From contig NZ_JAAABN010000004.1 in the NCBI RefSeq assembly GCF_011516765.1, forward strand, positions 124,001 to 188,000: 64,000 bases of DNA, given 5' to 3'. The notes under the pieces were generated by a model. That model was given only the letters and a program-made list of their open reading frames with translations, searched no databases and had not been told where the DNA came from. The stretch is from Acetobacter sicerae (lineage in GTDB: Bacteria; Pseudomonadota; Alphaproteobacteria; Acetobacterales; Acetobacteraceae). The translations under genes and the position numbers were made by a program. Numbering within the stretch: the stretch's first letter is position 1; each line of letters starts with the position of its first letter. Of the stretch, positions 18,418 to 27,004 are shown piece by piece.

Positions 18418-19511
18418 AAGGCACGCTACGCCTCGCCTGCTCACCGGGCGAGGCCCGGATCACCGTTTGCGAGAACGGAATACTTCAGGACTTCGGGATC
18501 TGGACGCCGGGTCATTCAGACCATCTTGGCTCTGTCTTCCTTGGACGTGTCACAGCCCTTGCTCCCGCACTGGGGGGAGCCTTCGTCCATCTCGGCCTCA
18601 GTGAAGCCGGCTTCATGCCTGTGCGGGACAACGATCCCGCCCTGCACGAGGGCGATGCCGTCCCCGTGCAGATCATCCGCTGCGGCATGGGCGGCAAAGG
18701 CCCCCGTCTGAAACGGGTGGAACTGCCGTCTCCCCCTTCCGATATCGGTTTGATACAGCCGGGACCATCGCCGCTGGAAGACATGGCGCAGCGATGGGAG
18801 GGCGATATTCTGGTCGATCATCCGACCTTCGCCGCCCGTATCCCGCCTTCCCTCCGTGATCGCGTTCGACTCGTCCAGCACGCATGGACCGATGACATTC
18901 ACGATGCCGTTGACGACTTGCTGGCATCCGATATTGCTCTGCCGGGCGGGATGCGGGCCAGCATTACGCCCACACCGGCTCTTGTCGCCATCGACATGGA
19001 TACAGCGTCAGCGTCCGGGATGGCAGGACTGAAGCAGACCGCACAGTTCGCCCTGAACCGGGATGCCTTTCCGGCTCTGGTGCGGCAGATCTGCCTGAGA
19101 AACCTTTCAGGAGCGATCCTGATCGACCCGGCAGGTCTTTCGACCCGCAAGAGGCAGGCGCTTCGTGACTCCATTGAAGAGGCTCTGAAATCAGATCCGC
19201 TGAGAGCACGGTGCCTCGGCATTACGGCGCTTGGGTTGGTAGAAATTGTCCGGACCAGAGTTCGTCCATCCCTGCATGAACAGACATTCAGCCCCCACGG
19301 TCGCGCCATGGCCGCCCTGCGGGATGTTGTGGCTTCCTGTGAGGACCAACCATTGTCTCGCCCGATTCTGGATGCGGGCGTCGGTCTCGTGGAAGCCCTG
19401 TCTGCTGATCCTCTGGCTGTCGAAGATGTTGCCGCATGGTGTGGCTATCCTCTGACCATTCGCAGCACCCCCAATCTTCCCCCTCTTTCATGGAGTATTG
19501 TCCGTGGCTGA
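18414..19511 (+). CDS. Ribonuclease E/G family protein, short form
   Basis: 365 aa from the GTG at 18414, which overlaps the maf stop as GTGA. The S1-like N-terminal region ([22 protein letters not shown]) and the catalytic region (VAIDMDTAS and [10 protein letters not shown], equivalent to the two metal-binding Asp sites of RNase E/G) are present. [16 protein letters not shown] is followed by a divergent tail. The zinc-link CPxCxG motif of RNase E/G is absent and the protein is over 100 residues shorter than E. coli RNase G. This short form in the infA-maf-yacG context is usual in alphaproteobacteria. Activity is probable but unproven. Confidence 0.85.
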   Translation: MKGTLRLACSPGEARITVCENGILQDFGIWTPGHSDHLGSVFLGRVTALAPALGGAFVHLGLSEAGFMPVRDNDPALHEGDAVPVQIIRCGMGGKGPRLKRVELPSPPSDIGLIQPGPSPLEDMAQRWEGDILVDHPTFAARIPPSLRDRVRLVQHAWTDDIHDAVDDLLASDIALPGGMRASITPTPALVAIDMDTASASGMAGLKQTAQFALNRDAFPALVRQICLRNLSGAILIDPAGLSTRKRQALRDSIEEALKSDPLRARCLGITALGLVEIVRTRVRPSLHEQTFSPHGRAMAALRDVVASCEDQPLSRPILDAGVGLVEALSADPLAVEDVAAWCGYPLTIRSTPNLPPLSWSIVRG

Positions 19512-19689
19512 GCCCGTTCCCTGCCCGATCTGCAAGAAGCCTTCGACGCCGGAGTTTCGTCCGTTCTGCTCACGCCGTTGCGCCGACATTGATCTCGGCC
19601 GCTGGTTTTCCGAGGATTATCGCGTCCCGGCAGAACCAGCTTCCGAGGATGGAAAAATTTCTGACACAGAAGACGACCTCCCCGCTTGA
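19504..19689 (+). CDS. yacG: DNA gyrase inhibitor YacG
   Basis: 61 aa zinc-finger protein: CPIC, then 15 residues, then CSRRC. The following [16 protein letters not shown] is the family signature. An acidic C-terminal tail completes it. GTG start at 19504 overlaps the stop of the RNase G-like gene by eight bases. YacG binds GyrB and blocks DNA binding in E. coli. Confidence 0.93.
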   Translation: MAEPVPCPICKKPSTPEFRPFCSRRCADIDLGRWFSEDYRVPAEPASEDGKISDTEDDLPA

Positions 19690-19750
19690 TCTTCGTGGCA
19701 AGGCGGGTTAAATGCTCCCCCACACCAGCCGGTTAAACCGCTGGCCAGGT

Positions 19751-19826
19751 GCCCAAGTAGCTCAGTTGGTAGAGCATGCGACTGAAAATCGCAGTGTCAC
19801 TGGTTCGATCCCGGTCTTGGGCACCA
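19751..19826 (+). tRNA. tRNA-Phe (GAA)
   Basis: 76 nt with encoded CCA end. Acceptor stem GCCCAAG / CTTGGGC, D-loop AGCTCAGTTGGTAGAGC, anticodon stem TGCGA/TCGCA around loop CTGAAAA giving anticodon GAA, T-loop GGTTCGATCCC. All stems pair. It lies 61 nt after yacG. Confidence 0.97.
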
Positions 19827-20476
19827 TTTTTCCCGAAATCGATAATAACCAAGTCGTAGAACAAAAGCTGTTTGGCCTGTTCAGACTTTCTTGTGCAGAG
19901 CACCTCCTGTAACAACTCAGTTCCTGTCTCACACAGGTTAATGCTGCATGTTTGTCGTGAGGGGCATGCTCACACAATACGTCCGCAAACACGGCTCCCG
20001 CCAACATCACAGTGAATCAGAGCAGTGGTTGCAATCGTGTCAGTGTGAGACGGACATCCCCGCGCAGGCGGGGAACACGGAGACCGGAGCGCAATGGGAC
20101 GGAAACACTAAGGTTCATCCCCGCGCAGGCGGGGAACACTCTTCCTGGAACCTACTGATTCAAAAACATTTTTTTGATATCAAAGATCCTACCGATTGAA
20201 AACAGCCGTTCTGACCGGTTTCTCTGGGGGCAACTTATACGGATTCAAGACTGTACAAATCAATCGTCATCCGCTGAGTGTCACCACTGACCGATAACGC
20301 CTAACCCTCATCTGCGTTACCGACCACAACGACATCGCAGCTTCCGGGTGGCGCAGACAACGCCTGTTATCAGAACTTCTCTGTAAATCGGCAGGACACT
20401 GATTTTACCCAAAAGCCGTTTTCAGAGCATCGATGACATCATGATCACCGACTCATCGAATGGACTTACTCTTGTA
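19827..20476. other. Intergenic stretch with CRISPR remnant only
   Basis: 650 bases between tRNA-Phe and moaC. The only recognisable structure is the two-repeat CRISPR-like element at 20051-20139. The open frames in it are short and unsupported, and no cas gene or attachment-site repeat of the tRNA 3' end was seen. Confidence 0.6.
20051..20139 (-). CRISPR. Two-repeat type I-E-like CRISPR remnant
   Basis: Two copies of a 24 nt core (CATCCCCGCGCAGGCGGGGAAC plus AC) at 20055-20078 and 20116-20139, each with an inner palindrome CCCCGC...GCGGGG. Extended to 28 nt (20051-20078 and 20112-20139) they differ only at the first four bases. The spacer, 20079-20111, is 33 nt. Repeat sequence and spacing match type I-E. 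Read on the minus strand in the conventional orientation (GTGTTCCCC first), the copy at 20051-20078 is the leader-distal one with a degenerate 3' end, and the AT-rich stretch right of 20140 would be the leader side. No cas genes are in the window. Confidence 0.8.
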
Positions 20477-21004
20477 TTATTGTTGTTCTGCAGTCGTCTG
20501 TCCGGCAGCACGGTCCAGAAGCGTGCCAAAATCCCGCTTCCCGCCGACCTTACCCAGCAATCCCACGCTATGAATCACCATGTCGTGGCTTAACGCCTTG
20601 CACATGTCATAGATGGTCAAGGCTGCGACAGTCGCGCCTGTCAGCGCTTCCATCTCCACGCCCGTCTGCCCGACACAGGCGACACGACAATCAATGACGG
20701 CATCCTGATCCTCAATCGTGATATCGATCTTGCAGCCGCTAATGGAAAGAGGGTGACACATCGGGATCAGGGTGGAGGTCGCCTTGACGCCCATGATCCC
20801 GGCGATCTGAGCGACCGTCAGCACGGCCCCTTTTTTTGTGACAAATCCGGCTTCACGCAGGGTTGCAATGACAGCTTCCGGAAAACGAAGACGAGCCTGA
20901 GCGTGCGCTTCCCTCTTTGTCACCGCCTTGTCGCTGACTTCCACCATACGCGGCTGTTCGCCCGTTTCATCGACGTGAGAAAGGATCGGCGCGGTTTCGG
21001 TCAT
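20477..21004 (-). CDS. moaC: Cyclic pyranopterin monophosphate synthase MoaC
   Basis: 175 aa. Motifs: MVEVSDKAVTKREAHA, AGIMGVKATSTLIPMCHPL and GVEMEALTGATVAALTIYDMCKA with the conserved KVGGKRDF near the C-terminus. It acts with MoaA to turn GTP into cPMP, the first step of molybdopterin synthesis. The cofactor is required by the molybdenum aldehyde dehydrogenase encoded about 6 kb to the right. Single gene on the minus strand; moaB is at 56560. Confidence 0.96.
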   Translation of the reverse strand: MTETAPILSHVDETGEQPRMVEVSDKAVTKREAHAQARLRFPEAVIATLREAGFVTKKGAVLTVAQIAGIMGVKATSTLIPMCHPLSISGCKIDITIEDQDAVIDCRVACVGQTGVEMEALTGATVAALTIYDMCKALSHDMVIHSVGLLGKVGGKRDFGTLLDRAAGQTTAEQQ

Positions 21005-21397
21005 GATAAGTCCAGATCAGTAAAAAGCTCACACTCTGTTAGGACAGATATCCCGGACCACACCAGTGGAAATCAGTTCATGAACGCCTAGCGATTTCGC
21101 AAAAGCCGAAGCAACCGTCAGCATCGTGAGACCTGACCAGTTTCACCTCTCCTGCATGACACCAGCACACACCGAACACTCCTGCCGACTGACCCGGTCT
21201 TGCGGATCACGCTGTCATTCTCATGGTCCTAACGGTTTTCAGTTCTTCATCTGCTTCATGACTGACGCCCGATCACCAGTTTTCAGCATCTCAAACTGCG
21301 TTTTTATTCAAACACATGTCTTTTCCGTAACAACATGCTAGTCTGATGGTAATGTGCAACCATAAATAGGCCTGAACGTGCATTCTGGATTTCCGTC
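21005..21397. other. Divergent promoter region moaC / petB
   Basis: 393 bases between the divergently transcribed moaC and bc1 operon. It must contain both promoters, but I cannot place reliable -35/-10 elements. A 71-codon open frame (21126-21341, plus) has no ribosome binding site or family resemblance and was not called. Confidence 0.5.
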
Positions 21398-22639
21398 ATG
21401 AAAATACCCGAAAATACGGGCGACCATTCTGCGAATACGCCACCAGCTACCGGACTCGCAGGCTGGATCGATCAGCGTCTTCCAGTCATTTCAGCCTTTC
21501 GCGCCGAATATGTTGATTTCCGCCTCCCCCGCAATCTCAACTGGTTGTGGAACTTCGGTGCGATCCTGACGGTCGTGCTGGTGCTGATGCTGGCGACCGG
21601 CATCTTCCTCGCCATGAACTACACGGCGACGGACGCTGGTGCCTTCCTTTCGGTTGAGGCGATAGACCGACAACTGTCAGGCGGCTGGCTCCTGCGGGCC
21701 ATGCACATGACAGGAGCAAACCTGTTTCTGGCAGCGCTCTACATCCATCTTTTTCGCGGCCTGTATTACGGCTCCTACAAGGCTCCACGTGAGATTCTCT
21801 GGCTGACCGGCCTCGTCCTGCTTGTGATGGTCATGGCTACCGCCTTTGCAGGCTACATGCTGCCTTGGGGCCAGATGTCCTACTGGGGCGCAGATGTCAT
21901 TACCAAGGCTGTCGGCGCGGTCCCTGTGATCGGTGGTGCGCTTGAACATATCATGACCGGCAGCGATCATCTGGGCGACGTGTTCCTGCATCGCTTCTTT
22001 GTGCTGCATTTTCTCATGGCGTTTCTTGTCGTGGCTGTTGTCGGCCTGCATGTGACGGCCGTGCATATCAGCGGCTCCAACAACCCGCTGGGCATCGAGC
22101 CGAAGAGCAGGAAAGACACGCTGACCTTTCATCCTTACTACACCACGAAGGATCTGGTCGGGCTGATCATCTTTGCGCTGATTTTCACGGCTCTGATGTT
22201 CTTCTGGCCCAACCTACTGGCCGAACCGGCGAACTATGCGCCCGCCGACCCGATGCACACGCCCGCCGATATTGAACCGGAATGGTATTTCCTGCCGTTC
22301 TACGGCCTCCTTCAGTCAGTGCCGTCCAAGTTCGGCGGTCTCCTCGCCGCTGCCGGATCGATTGTCGTGCTGTTCTTCCTACCCTGGCTGGACCGCTCGT
22401 CCATCCGTTCGGCACGGTTCCGTCCGATGTGTCGTGTGGGTCTGCTCGGTCTTGTTGTGGCCTTCGTGCTGCTGGCCGTTGCGGGCAAGCACCATGCGGA
22501 AGGTGTTTGGATGATCGTCGCCCGTCTGGCTGGTCTCTACTACTTCGGCTATTTCCTCGTGCTGCTCCCACTGGCCGCCCGCATGGAAAAGACGCGCCCC
22601 CTGCCCTCATCCATTGCTGCCGCAGAGGGAGACGCATGA
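21398..22639 (+). CDS. petB: Cytochrome b subunit of the cytochrome bc1 complex
   Basis: 413 aa, eight or nine membrane spans. The heme-ligand histidines lie in MHMTGANLFLAALYIHLFRG and HRFFVLHFLMAF...GLHVTAVH; the Qo-site motif PEWY (EPEWYFLPFYGLL) is present. It oxidises ubiquinol and recycles electrons through two b hemes. Together with petC and petA it forms a complete bc1 complex. The stop codon overlaps the petC start (ATGA). Confidence 0.96.
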   Translation: MKIPENTGDHSANTPPATGLAGWIDQRLPVISAFRAEYVDFRLPRNLNWLWNFGAILTVVLVLMLATGIFLAMNYTATDAGAFLSVEAIDRQLSGGWLLRAMHMTGANLFLAALYIHLFRGLYYGSYKAPREILWLTGLVLLVMVMATAFAGYMLPWGQMSYWGADVITKAVGAVPVIGGALEHIMTGSDHLGDVFLHRFFVLHFLMAFLVVAVVGLHVTAVHISGSNNPLGIEPKSRKDTLTFHPYYTTKDLVGLIIFALIFTALMFFWPNLLAEPANYAPADPMHTPADIEPEWYFLPFYGLLQSVPSKFGGLLAAAGSIVVLFFLPWLDRSSIRSARFRPMCRVGLLGLVVAFVLLAVAGKHHAEGVWMIVARLAGLYYFGYFLVLLPLAARMEKTRPLPSSIAAAEGDA

Positions 22640-23415
22640 TGCAAAACACACGTTTCCTCGCGCTCGCTGCTGCTGTTTTTCTTTCCGCTCCACTGACTGC
22701 TCTGGCGGCTGTTCCGGAACCGCTGGTTCCACCGCACCAGAAATGGGATTTCGACGGGCCATTCGGGCAGTTTGACCAGAAAGCGTTGCAACGCGGTTTC
22801 ATGGTTTATGACCGGATCTGCTCCACATGCCACGGCATGAAGGCGCTGACCTACAATGACCTCAACGGCATCGGGATGAGCGAGCAAGCCATCCTTGATC
22901 TGGCGCATTCCAAGATGATTGCCGGCCCACCCGATGTGTCTGGTCAGCCGACGTCCCGCCCCGGTCGTCCTGACGATCATTTCCGTTCGCCTTTCCCGAG
23001 TGACGAGGCCGCAGCCGCGATGATGGGTGGCGTTGCGCCACCGGATCAGTCGCGTCTGGCTGTCATTCAGCCGCACGGTGCGGACTGGCTCTACGCCTTC
23101 CTGACCGGCTACAGGATGCCGCCACCAGCAGACGCGCCGGTCGTGCCGGGCAAGTTCTACAATGACTGGGTGGATGGGCACCTGATCGGCATGCCGCCTC
23201 CGCTGATGAACGGCATGATCCAGTATCCGGACGGCACGCCCGCGACTGTCGAACAGCAGGCGCGCGACGTGACCAGCTTTCTGGTCTGGGCCGCCGACCC
23301 GCATCGCAACGCCCGTCATCGGACGGGGTTGTGGGTGGTACTTTATCTTATCGGGCTTCTTGTTCTGGCGATCGCATGGAAGAAGAAGACATGGAAACGC
23401 GTGAAGTCGCAGTAA
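22636..23415 (+). CDS. petC: Cytochrome c1
   Basis: 259 aa from the ATG at 22636, which overlaps the petB stop; a second ATG follows at 22639. Signal peptide to about LAALA, single heme site CSTCH, axial Met candidates in GMPPPLMNG, and a C-terminal membrane anchor WVVLYLIGLLVLAIAW with a basic tail. It takes electrons from the Rieske protein and passes them to soluble or membrane cytochrome c. The open frame extends far upstream inside petB, which is a shadow. Confidence 0.95.
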   Translation: MMQNTRFLALAAAVFLSAPLTALAAVPEPLVPPHQKWDFDGPFGQFDQKALQRGFMVYDRICSTCHGMKALTYNDLNGIGMSEQAILDLAHSKMIAGPPDVSGQPTSRPGRPDDHFRSPFPSDEAAAAMMGGVAPPDQSRLAVIQPHGADWLYAFLTGYRMPPPADAPVVPGKFYNDWVDGHLIGMPPPLMNGMIQYPDGTPATVEQQARDVTSFLVWAADPHRNARHRTGLWVVLYLIGLLVLAIAWKKKTWKRVKSQ

Positions 23416-23431
23416 ACGGGACGTGCAATCA

Positions 23432-24058
23432 ATGACCGATCATTCTGATACCACGGACAGCACGGAACCCGGTCGTAGGGACTTCCTTGGCATGGTGACG
23501 ACGGCGGGTGTGGCGGCGGGCGCCTGCGCCTGCGCCGTTCCCTTCGTGCAGAGCCTTGCGCCTCAGGACGGCGCCTCCGCGCATCTGCCTGTGGACGTGG
23601 ACATTTCCAAACTCGCGCCCGGTCAGCAGATGACCGCCGTGTGGCAGGGCAAGCCGGTGTTCATCCTGCGTCGCACGCCGGAAGACCTGAAGCAGCTTCA
23701 GGACGCCGCTCTGGTGGCCGATCTCCGCGACCCGGATTCTGCTGTATTGCAGCAGCCTTCCTACGCCAGAAACTGGCATCGCTCGCTTGTGCCGGAATAT
23801 GGCGTGTATGTCGGTGTCTGCACGCATCTGGGCTGTGTGCCGGTTTACGAAGCCACCACGGGCGGCGACAACAAAGGCCGCTATAACTGCCCGTGTCATG
23901 GCTCGAAGTTCGATCTGGCCGGACGGGTGCGTAAAGGGGTTCCGGCTCCTTACAATCTGCCGGTTCCGCCGCATGTGCTGGTCAGTCCGACCCAGCTTCG
24001 GCTGGGGGAAAGCCCCAAAGGCGAGAGCTTCGATTTTTCGAGTATTGTGCAGATTTGA
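23432..24058 (+). CDS. petA: Rieske iron-sulfur subunit of the bc1 complex
   Basis: 208 aa from the ATG at 23432 (a GTG nine bases upstream is in frame). Twin-arginine type N-terminal anchor (GRRDFLGMVTTAGVAAG). The 2Fe-2S ligands are CTHLGC and CPCHGS, each giving one Cys and one His plus the bridging disulfide. Third gene of the bc1 operon, 16 nt after petC, followed by a strong terminator. The classic order in alphaproteobacteria puts petA first, so the order here is rearranged. Confidence 0.95.
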   Translation: MTDHSDTTDSTEPGRRDFLGMVTTAGVAAGACACAVPFVQSLAPQDGASAHLPVDVDISKLAPGQQMTAVWQGKPVFILRRTPEDLKQLQDAALVADLRDPDSAVLQQPSYARNWHRSLVPEYGVYVGVCTHLGCVPVYEATTGGDNKGRYNCPCHGSKFDLAGRVRKGVPAPYNLPVPPHVLVSPTQLRLGESPKGESFDFSSIVQI

Positions 24059-24060
24059 TG

Positions 24061-24088
24061 AAAAGCCCCGTTAATAGCGGGGCTTTTT
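24061..24088 (+). terminator. Rho-independent terminator of bc1 operon
   Basis: Stem AAAAGCCCCG / CGGGGCTTTT of 10 bp with a 7 nt loop, ending in a T-run, two bases after the petA stop codon. Confidence 0.92.
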
Positions 24089-24153
24089 ATAATGGAATAA
24101 GAATACTATCTAGAACGACGGCTATTATATTCTGCATGTCGGATTTTGTCTTA

Positions 24154-24540
24154 CTAAGATATTTCCGAACGATCCGCCGACTGCTTGGCTTCTTTTGCTT
24201 CTCTATGTTTTTTGTCGATCTCTGAGAATTTTTCTTCCAAAACGGACAAAGCAAATTGAGGCTGTTTATTAAACGGATTAACTTCAAGTGCTCGCGCGCT
24301 TTTAAGGCAAGCATCTATCAATTCGCTACCTGTCATTGTGTCCGAGATATCAATACCCAGATTAGATGGAAATTCATGATCCTGATCAAATATGTAAGGA
24401 AGGGCTATGATGAGCTTTGTCAATTTATCAAATATTGGATTTCTAACGAGGCGCCCCTTGTCTGACTCTATGAAGCAATTTTCTTGTATCTGCGCATCTT
24501 CAAGAATTTTTCTTATTTCTGAAACCTTCATGGCCTGCAT
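24154..24540 (-). CDS. Hypothetical protein, AT-rich gene
   Basis: 128 aa, soluble, charged, with a probably helical C-terminal half ending in a Lys/Glu-rich segment (EIDKKHREAKEAKQSADRSE). No family recognised. An AGGA lies eight bases upstream of the ATG. The base composition is clearly more AT-rich than the flanking operons, which suggests acquired DNA. A second open frame on the same strand (24087-24314) overlaps in another frame and was not called. Confidence 0.55.
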   Translation of the reverse strand: MQAMKVSEIRKILEDAQIQENCFIESDKGRLVRNPIFDKLTKLIIALPYIFDQDHEFPSNLGIDISDTMTGSELIDACLKSARALEVNPFNKQPQFALSVLEEKFSEIDKKHREAKEAKQSADRSEIS

Positions 24541-24759
24541 ATCGCATTCCTAACCGTAAGATTTATCTATAGGCTCATGAAGTCTTAGTAGCATACCACA
24601 AAATAAAAGATCGCACTTTTTTGATTTATTCCTAGATACATTGGGGATCTTCAGATGCATATTTTTTTATGAAACCCATACAGAAAAAGTATAGATTATT
24701 ATCTAAGGTATTTAGTTGAAAACAGCAGAAGCGACGATCAAATCACATCCACAAAACCC

Positions 24760-26298
24760 TTACCCCTTCCTTCCCACCCGCGCCTGCCGGATCACCAACC
24801 CCAAAATCATCAGAAACGCCAGAAACATGAAGCTGCTACTCACACTGAGACTGGCGCTGATCGCTCCCTTGTAAGCTTCCGTCACTTCCACATGGACTTC
24901 CGGCGAAACAGTCCTGATCGCAGCCATTCCTTTTTCCAGAAAAGCCGCAATATCGATTTTTTCGGTCAGATCACTCAGGTTTTTCTGCAAGGTCAGCGCC
25001 ATGACGCCGCCGGAAAGCGCCACACCAAGTGAGCCACCCAACGAGCGGATGAATGACATCATGGCCGTCGCAATGCCGAGCCTGCTGCCGGGCACGGAAT
25101 TCTGGATGAGGACCGTCGCATTCGGCATGCCAATGCCCATGCCCATCCCCAAAGCGCCCAGACTCAGCAGAAAGAACAGGGCCGGAGCCCCATGATGCGC
25201 ACAGAACGCGATCAGACTGAGACCGGTAAATTCAATCCCCACACCAATAACCAGCAGCAGTTCATAACGCTGCGTCTTTGAGGAGATATATCCACCCAGC
25301 ACCGAACTGATCATCATGGTGCCGACCTGTGGCAGCATCATCAGACCGGAGACTTCAGGCGTCTCGCCAAGAACAAGCTGATAATACAGCGGCAGGAAAA
25401 TCATTGACCCCATCATGGCGAATGACATGATACCAGTCGCCGCGACACACACGGAGAAATCCAGAATCCGCAGCAAATCAAGACTGACCAGAGGCTCAGG
25501 CGCGCGCTTCTCCTGTCGTATGAACAGCACCAGAAAGAGCAAGCTGACACCAAAAAGCAGGCCAGCCAGCGGAGAGGTCCATGAGAGCGTTGTGCCGATG
25601 GAATTGAACAGCAGCAGAAAGCCTGCCGTGGCGATACTCAGCAGAGCCGCCCCAAGATAATCAATCTGCGGTTTTCTCCCTGCTTTTCCCGCAGGCAACC
25701 CCAGCATGATCAGGGCGAAGGCGAGCAGACCAACGGGCAGATTGACGAGAAACACCCAGCGCCAGGAAAATGAACTTGTCAGCACACCGCCCAGAAACGG
25801 CCCAGTGACACTGCTGACGGCAAAGGCTCCGGTGAACAGACCCTGATACCGCCCCCTCTGCTGTGGCGGCACGATATCGCCGATGACCGTTTGAGACAGC
25901 GTCATCAGTCCGCCAGCGCCGATCCCCTGAAGCCCCCGGAAGAACACCAGTTGCCACATGCTCTGCGCCACGCCGCACAGAAGTGAGGCAAACAGGAAAG
26001 CGCCGATGCTGAAGGCAAGCAGCGGCCTGCGCCCGAACATGTCCGACAGCTTGCCGTACATGGGGGTGGCGATGGTGGAGGTCAGCATGAACGCCGTGAC
26101 AATCCACGAGATATGCGCCAGCCCACCCAGATCGCTCACGATGGTTGGGAGCGCTGTCGAGACGATGCTCTGATCCAGCGCCGCCATGATCATCGTGAGG
26201 ATAAGGCCAGTAAAGACAAAGACTCGGGTCACAGGTCGGCTGGGGGCTGTGGTCAATGTGTCGGAAGCGGGCTGCACGAAAATTTCCCAGACAGTCAA
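24760..26298 (-). CDS. MFS transporter, DHA2 (EmrB/QacA) family
   Basis: 512 aa with about 14 membrane spans, the number typical of the DHA2 group. Motif A appears as GKLSDMFGRRPLL and motif C-like GPFLGGVL after span 5; the N-terminal MAALDQSIVSTALPTI segment is the family mark. Predicted drug/H+ antiporter exporting toxic compounds; the substrate cannot be inferred. Divergent from the aldehyde dehydrogenase operon with 244 bases between them. Confidence 0.9.
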   Translation of the reverse strand: MTVWEIFVQPASDTLTTAPSRPVTRVFVFTGLILTMIMAALDQSIVSTALPTIVSDLGGLAHISWIVTAFMLTSTIATPMYGKLSDMFGRRPLLAFSIGAFLFASLLCGVAQSMWQLVFFRGLQGIGAGGLMTLSQTVIGDIVPPQQRGRYQGLFTGAFAVSSVTGPFLGGVLTSSFSWRWVFLVNLPVGLLAFALIMLGLPAGKAGRKPQIDYLGAALLSIATAGFLLLFNSIGTTLSWTSPLAGLLFGVSLLFLVLFIRQEKRAPEPLVSLDLLRILDFSVCVAATGIMSFAMMGSMIFLPLYYQLVLGETPEVSGLMMLPQVGTMMISSVLGGYISSKTQRYELLLVIGVGIEFTGLSLIAFCAHHGAPALFFLLSLGALGMGMGIGMPNATVLIQNSVPGSRLGIATAMMSFIRSLGGSLGVALSGGVMALTLQKNLSDLTEKIDIAAFLEKGMAAIRTVSPEVHVEVTEAYKGAISASLSVSSSFMFLAFLMILGLVIRQARVGRKG

Positions 26299-26542
26299 AA
26301 TTCGGCGGCAGACTTACACATAATCCCTTGTGAGAACAGGATCAGGGAAAATCGGACAGGGCGTATTCTGGACGTGTATCTGGCGATGTATCTATCCCGC
26401 TGAAAACAGTTCTCACCAAGAATACCCCTATCTATATTTCAATATATACAGACAAACACAAATAATTTTCCAATAATGAAGCCAGATCGTTTTTCAGGTG
26501 TTATGGTTGATTGGTGCAGCCACAACACTCAAGAGGACTCAC

Positions 26543-27004
26543 ATGCAGACAGTGCGCGTGAATGGGCAGACACATTCGATCGATGTCGATCCCGACACGC
26601 CTCTGCTGTGGGTATTGCGCGACATATTGGGACTGAACGGCACGAAATTCGGATGCGGCATCGCCCAGTGCGGCGTCTGCACTATCCATCTGGATGGTCA
26701 CCCCGTTCGCGCCTGTAACCTGCCTGTCGGCATGATCGGGGAGCGTTCTGTCACCACCATCGAAGGTTTGGACAGTGCCGACCCCATCGTTCACGCCGTA
26801 AAGAAAGCCTGGACAGATCTGGATGTCGTGCAGTGCGGTTACTGCCAGCCCGGACAGGTGATGGCGGCGGTCGGACTGCTGAAAACTGTCCCGGACCCCA
26901 CGGATGAGCAGATCGACAGCGCCATGTCCGGCAATATGTGTCGGTGCGGCACCTACATGCGCATCCGCAAGGCCATCCATCTGGCAGCGGGAGAAACAGC
27001 ATGA
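26543..27004 (+). CDS. 2Fe-2S subunit of periplasmic molybdenum aldehyde dehydrogenase
   Basis: 153 aa from the ATG at 26543, preceded by AGAGGA. Two ferredoxin-type clusters: plant-type ligands in [17 protein letters not shown] and a second domain with QCGYCQPGQ and NMCRCGTY. Small subunit of the xanthine oxidase family of the bipartite IorA/AldF type. It has no signal and would be carried out by the Tat signal of the large subunit. The stop overlaps the next ATG. Counterpart of the small subunit (AldF) of the Acetobacter membrane aldehyde dehydrogenase complex. Confidence 0.92.
   Translation: MQTVRVNGQTHSIDVDPDTPLLWVLRDILGLNGTKFGCGIAQCGVCTIHLDGHPVRACNLPVGMIGERSVTTIEGLDSADPIVHAVKKAWTDLDVVQCGYCQPGQVMAAVGLLKTVPDPTDEQIDSAMSGNMCRCGTYMRIRKAIHLAAGETA

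Noticed and set aside
17344-18444. 366-codon open frame on the minus strand
   Set aside because: Runs antisense to hisD, infA and maf together; a real gene would not span all three.
19751-20140. Integrative element attached at tRNA-Phe
   Set aside because: No integrase and no repeat of the tRNA 3' end found to the right within the window.
24087-24314. 75-codon minus-strand frame
   Set aside because: Overlaps the better supported 24154-24540 gene in another frame and has no ribosome binding site.
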